In this document: positions 5,508-6,692 of the stretch, piece after piece
How the letters are laid out: each line of letters opens with the position of its first letter
How positions within the stretch are numbered: position 1 is the stretch's first letter
Position numbers and translations under genes: made by a program
Notes under the pieces: model-generated
Told to the model about the DNA's origin: nothing
Databases searched by the model: none
Seen by the model: the letters and a program-made list of their open reading frames with translations, nothing else
Source of the DNA: Acidobacteriaceae bacterium
GTDB lineage: Bacteria; Acidobacteriota; Terriglobia; Terriglobales; Acidobacteriaceae
Length of the DNA stretch: 6,692 nucleotides
Assembly (NCBI GenBank): GCA_009781125.1
Contig: WQYS01000133.1
Span: 1 to 6,692 of the forward strand
Reading direction: 5' to 3'

Positions 5508-6605
5508 ATGGAGCTGGTTTTTCGCCGAAGGATACCCCTGGTTGGCATGGCGGCGGTTGGCGTTCTGCTTGCGGGCTGCAAGCAGAGCAAGCCGGTTGCT
5601 GCCGCTGCCGGGCCGCAGATTCCGCAGGTTAAAGTGGCGCAGGTGGTGCTGAACCCGGTCCCGCTGACCGACACCTATGTGGCCACCATCAAGAGCCGCC
5701 GTTCGGCGACCATGCAGCCGCAGGTGGATGGCAATCTCGTCCGTATTTATGTCAGGTCCGGCGATATCGTGAAGGCGGGCCAGACTCTGATGCAGATCGA
5801 CCCGCTCAAGCAGAAGGCGACCGTCGAGTCGCAGCAGGGGACTCAGGCACAGAAGAAGGCCGTTTACGACTATGCCGCCATTAACGTCGAGCGGCAGCGC
5901 AAGCTCTTCGAGGCGGGCGTGGTCTCGCGCGATGCCTACGATCAGGCGACTCAGGCCTATCAGAACGCCAAGGCCGACTACGATGCCAACGCCGCGCTCA
6001 CCGACACGCAGAAGGAGCAGCTTTCCTACTACCAGATTCGCGCGCCTTTCGCGGGCATCGTCGGAGACATTCCGGTTCGCATGGGCGACTATGTCTCTCC
6101 GGCGACGGTCCTGACCACGGTCGATGAGATCGCCGATCTGGAAGCCTACATCTACGTGCCCACCGAGCGGGCCGCCGAGGTCCGCACCGGGCTTCCGGTT
6201 GAGATACTGGATTCGGCAGGCAAGGTGCTGACGAAGACCACCGTCGCCTTCCTTTCGCCGCAGGTGGACAACGGCCTGCAGAGCATCCTGGTCAAGGCGG
6301 AGATTCCGCACAGCGACGAGGTGGTGATGCGCAACGCGCAGCTCGTCCGCGCGCGCATTACATGGAGCACCAATCCGATTCCGGTGGTGCCGGTACTGGC
6401 CGTTTCGCTCGTGGGAGGCCAGACGTTCGTCTACGTCGTCAAGCCGACGGACAAGGGCTTTGTCGCGCATCAGATTCCCATTACGGTCGGCGAGACCATC
6501 GGTAACGATTATCCGGTTCTGAGCGGCCTGAAGCCCGACGATAAGGTCATTCTCTCCGGCTTGCAGATGATGCAGGAAGGCATGCCCGTCAAGCCTATCG
6601 GCTGA
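5508..6605 (+). CDS. RND efflux pump periplasmic adaptor, lipoprotein
   Basis: This membrane fusion protein should link an inner-membrane RND pump to an outer-membrane channel, for drug or toxic-compound export. From the ATG at 5508 it has 365 residues. The basic RRR, a hydrophobic stretch and LLAGC form a lipoprotein signal with the lipidated Cys at 24; Lys follows it, so there is no Asp inner-membrane retention signal. ATMQPQVDGNLVRIYVRSGD (67-86) and QIRAPFAGIVGD (176-187) are the two halves of the split lipoyl domain, flanking an alpha-helical hairpin (about 100-172) of AcrA-like size. A beta-barrel follows (about 208-285), then a membrane-proximal domain with PVLAVS and LSGLKPDDKVILSGLQMMQEG (338-358). 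The stop at 6603-6605 is followed by 87 bases with no recognisable pump start, so the RND partner is either further right or elsewhere. Substrate unknown. Confidence 0.93.
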   Translation: MELVFRRRIPLVGMAAVGVLLAGCKQSKPVAAAAGPQIPQVKVAQVVLNPVPLTDTYVATIKSRRSATMQPQVDGNLVRIYVRSGDIVKAGQTLMQIDPLKQKATVESQQGTQAQKKAVYDYAAINVERQRKLFEAGVVSRDAYDQATQAYQNAKADYDANAALTDTQKEQLSYYQIRAPFAGIVGDIPVRMGDYVSPATVLTTVDEIADLEAYIYVPTERAAEVRTGLPVEILDSAGKVLTKTTVAFLSPQVDNGLQSILVKAEIPHSDEVVMRNAQLVRARITWSTNPIPVVPVLAVSLVGGQTFVYVVKPTDKGFVAHQIPITVGETIGNDYPVLSGLKPDDKVILSGLQMMQEGMPVKPIG

Positions 6606-6692
6606 CATCTCCCATTCATGAGCGATAAAGCCGCGGCAATGAGTCTAGGCACTATAGAGAATGATTTTATTTGTGCAAAACACGGATGCTTC
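6606..6692. other. Downstream end of window, no gene supported
   Basis: The last 87 bases become AT-rich from about 6650. An ATG at 6618 opens a frame that is still open at the edge after 25 codons (MSDKAAAMSLGTIEND and on), but it has no ribosome site and does not look like the N-terminus of an RND pump. It could be a short gene start, or a promoter region. Confidence 0.4.

Noticed and set aside
5283..6608. 441-codon minus-strand open frame opposite the efflux adaptor
   Set aside because: It is antisense to a clear RND adaptor, has no recognisable domain and a low-complexity Arg/Leu/His-rich translation typical of the complement of GC-rich coding DNA.
6618..6692. Open frame beginning ATG at 6618 and running off the edge
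   Set aside because: Only 25 codons visible, no ribosome site, no resemblance to an RND pump N-terminus; kept only as a remark.

Overview
The window is a GC-rich, tightly packed piece of bacterial chromosome with five genes: a 5' part of smc (minus strand, running off the left edge), a Spinster-type MFS transporter overlapping a family 2 glycosyltransferase (plus), an NAD kinase (minus), and an RND efflux adaptor lipoprotein (plus). The best guess for the source is an acidobacterium (Terriglobia). This rests on two points recalled from that group: a long acidic insertion in the SMC head, and a palindromic extragenic element ending in GGATGGGGCACCC. It is an inference, not something the window proves.

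Layout. Bases 1-1366 encode the SMC head and the start of its coiled coil. Bases 1367-1909 are a 543-base intergenic region with no convincing gene. It holds two copies of a 35-bp repeat carrying a NrdR-box-like and DnaA-box-like core, each overlapping a possible smc-directed promoter, then two smaller hairpins and a perfect 30-bp palindrome just upstream of the transporter. Bases 1910-4368 are a two-gene operon (transporter, then glycosyltransferase, overlapping by ATGA). It meets nadK (4374-5231, minus) tail to tail with only 5 bases between. Bases 5232-5507 are a divergent control region for nadK and the efflux adaptor, with nested inverted repeats. The adaptor occupies 5508-6605. The last 87 bases hold no gene I can support.

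Function. smc (chromosome organisation) and nadK (NADP supply) are housekeeping genes. The transporter/glycosyltransferase pair looks like a membrane-lipid or envelope module: Spinster-like carriers move lipid-like substrates and the glycosyltransferase is membrane-anchored; its substrate cannot be read from sequence. The efflux adaptor should work with an RND pump and an outer-membrane channel whose genes are not in this window.

The least ordinary signals are the paired repeats upstream of smc, the large acidic insertion in the SMC head, and an Asp-to-Ala change in the first membrane helix of the transporter at a position usually needed for proton coupling. I see no CRISPR array, tRNA, rRNA, transposase or clear defence system.
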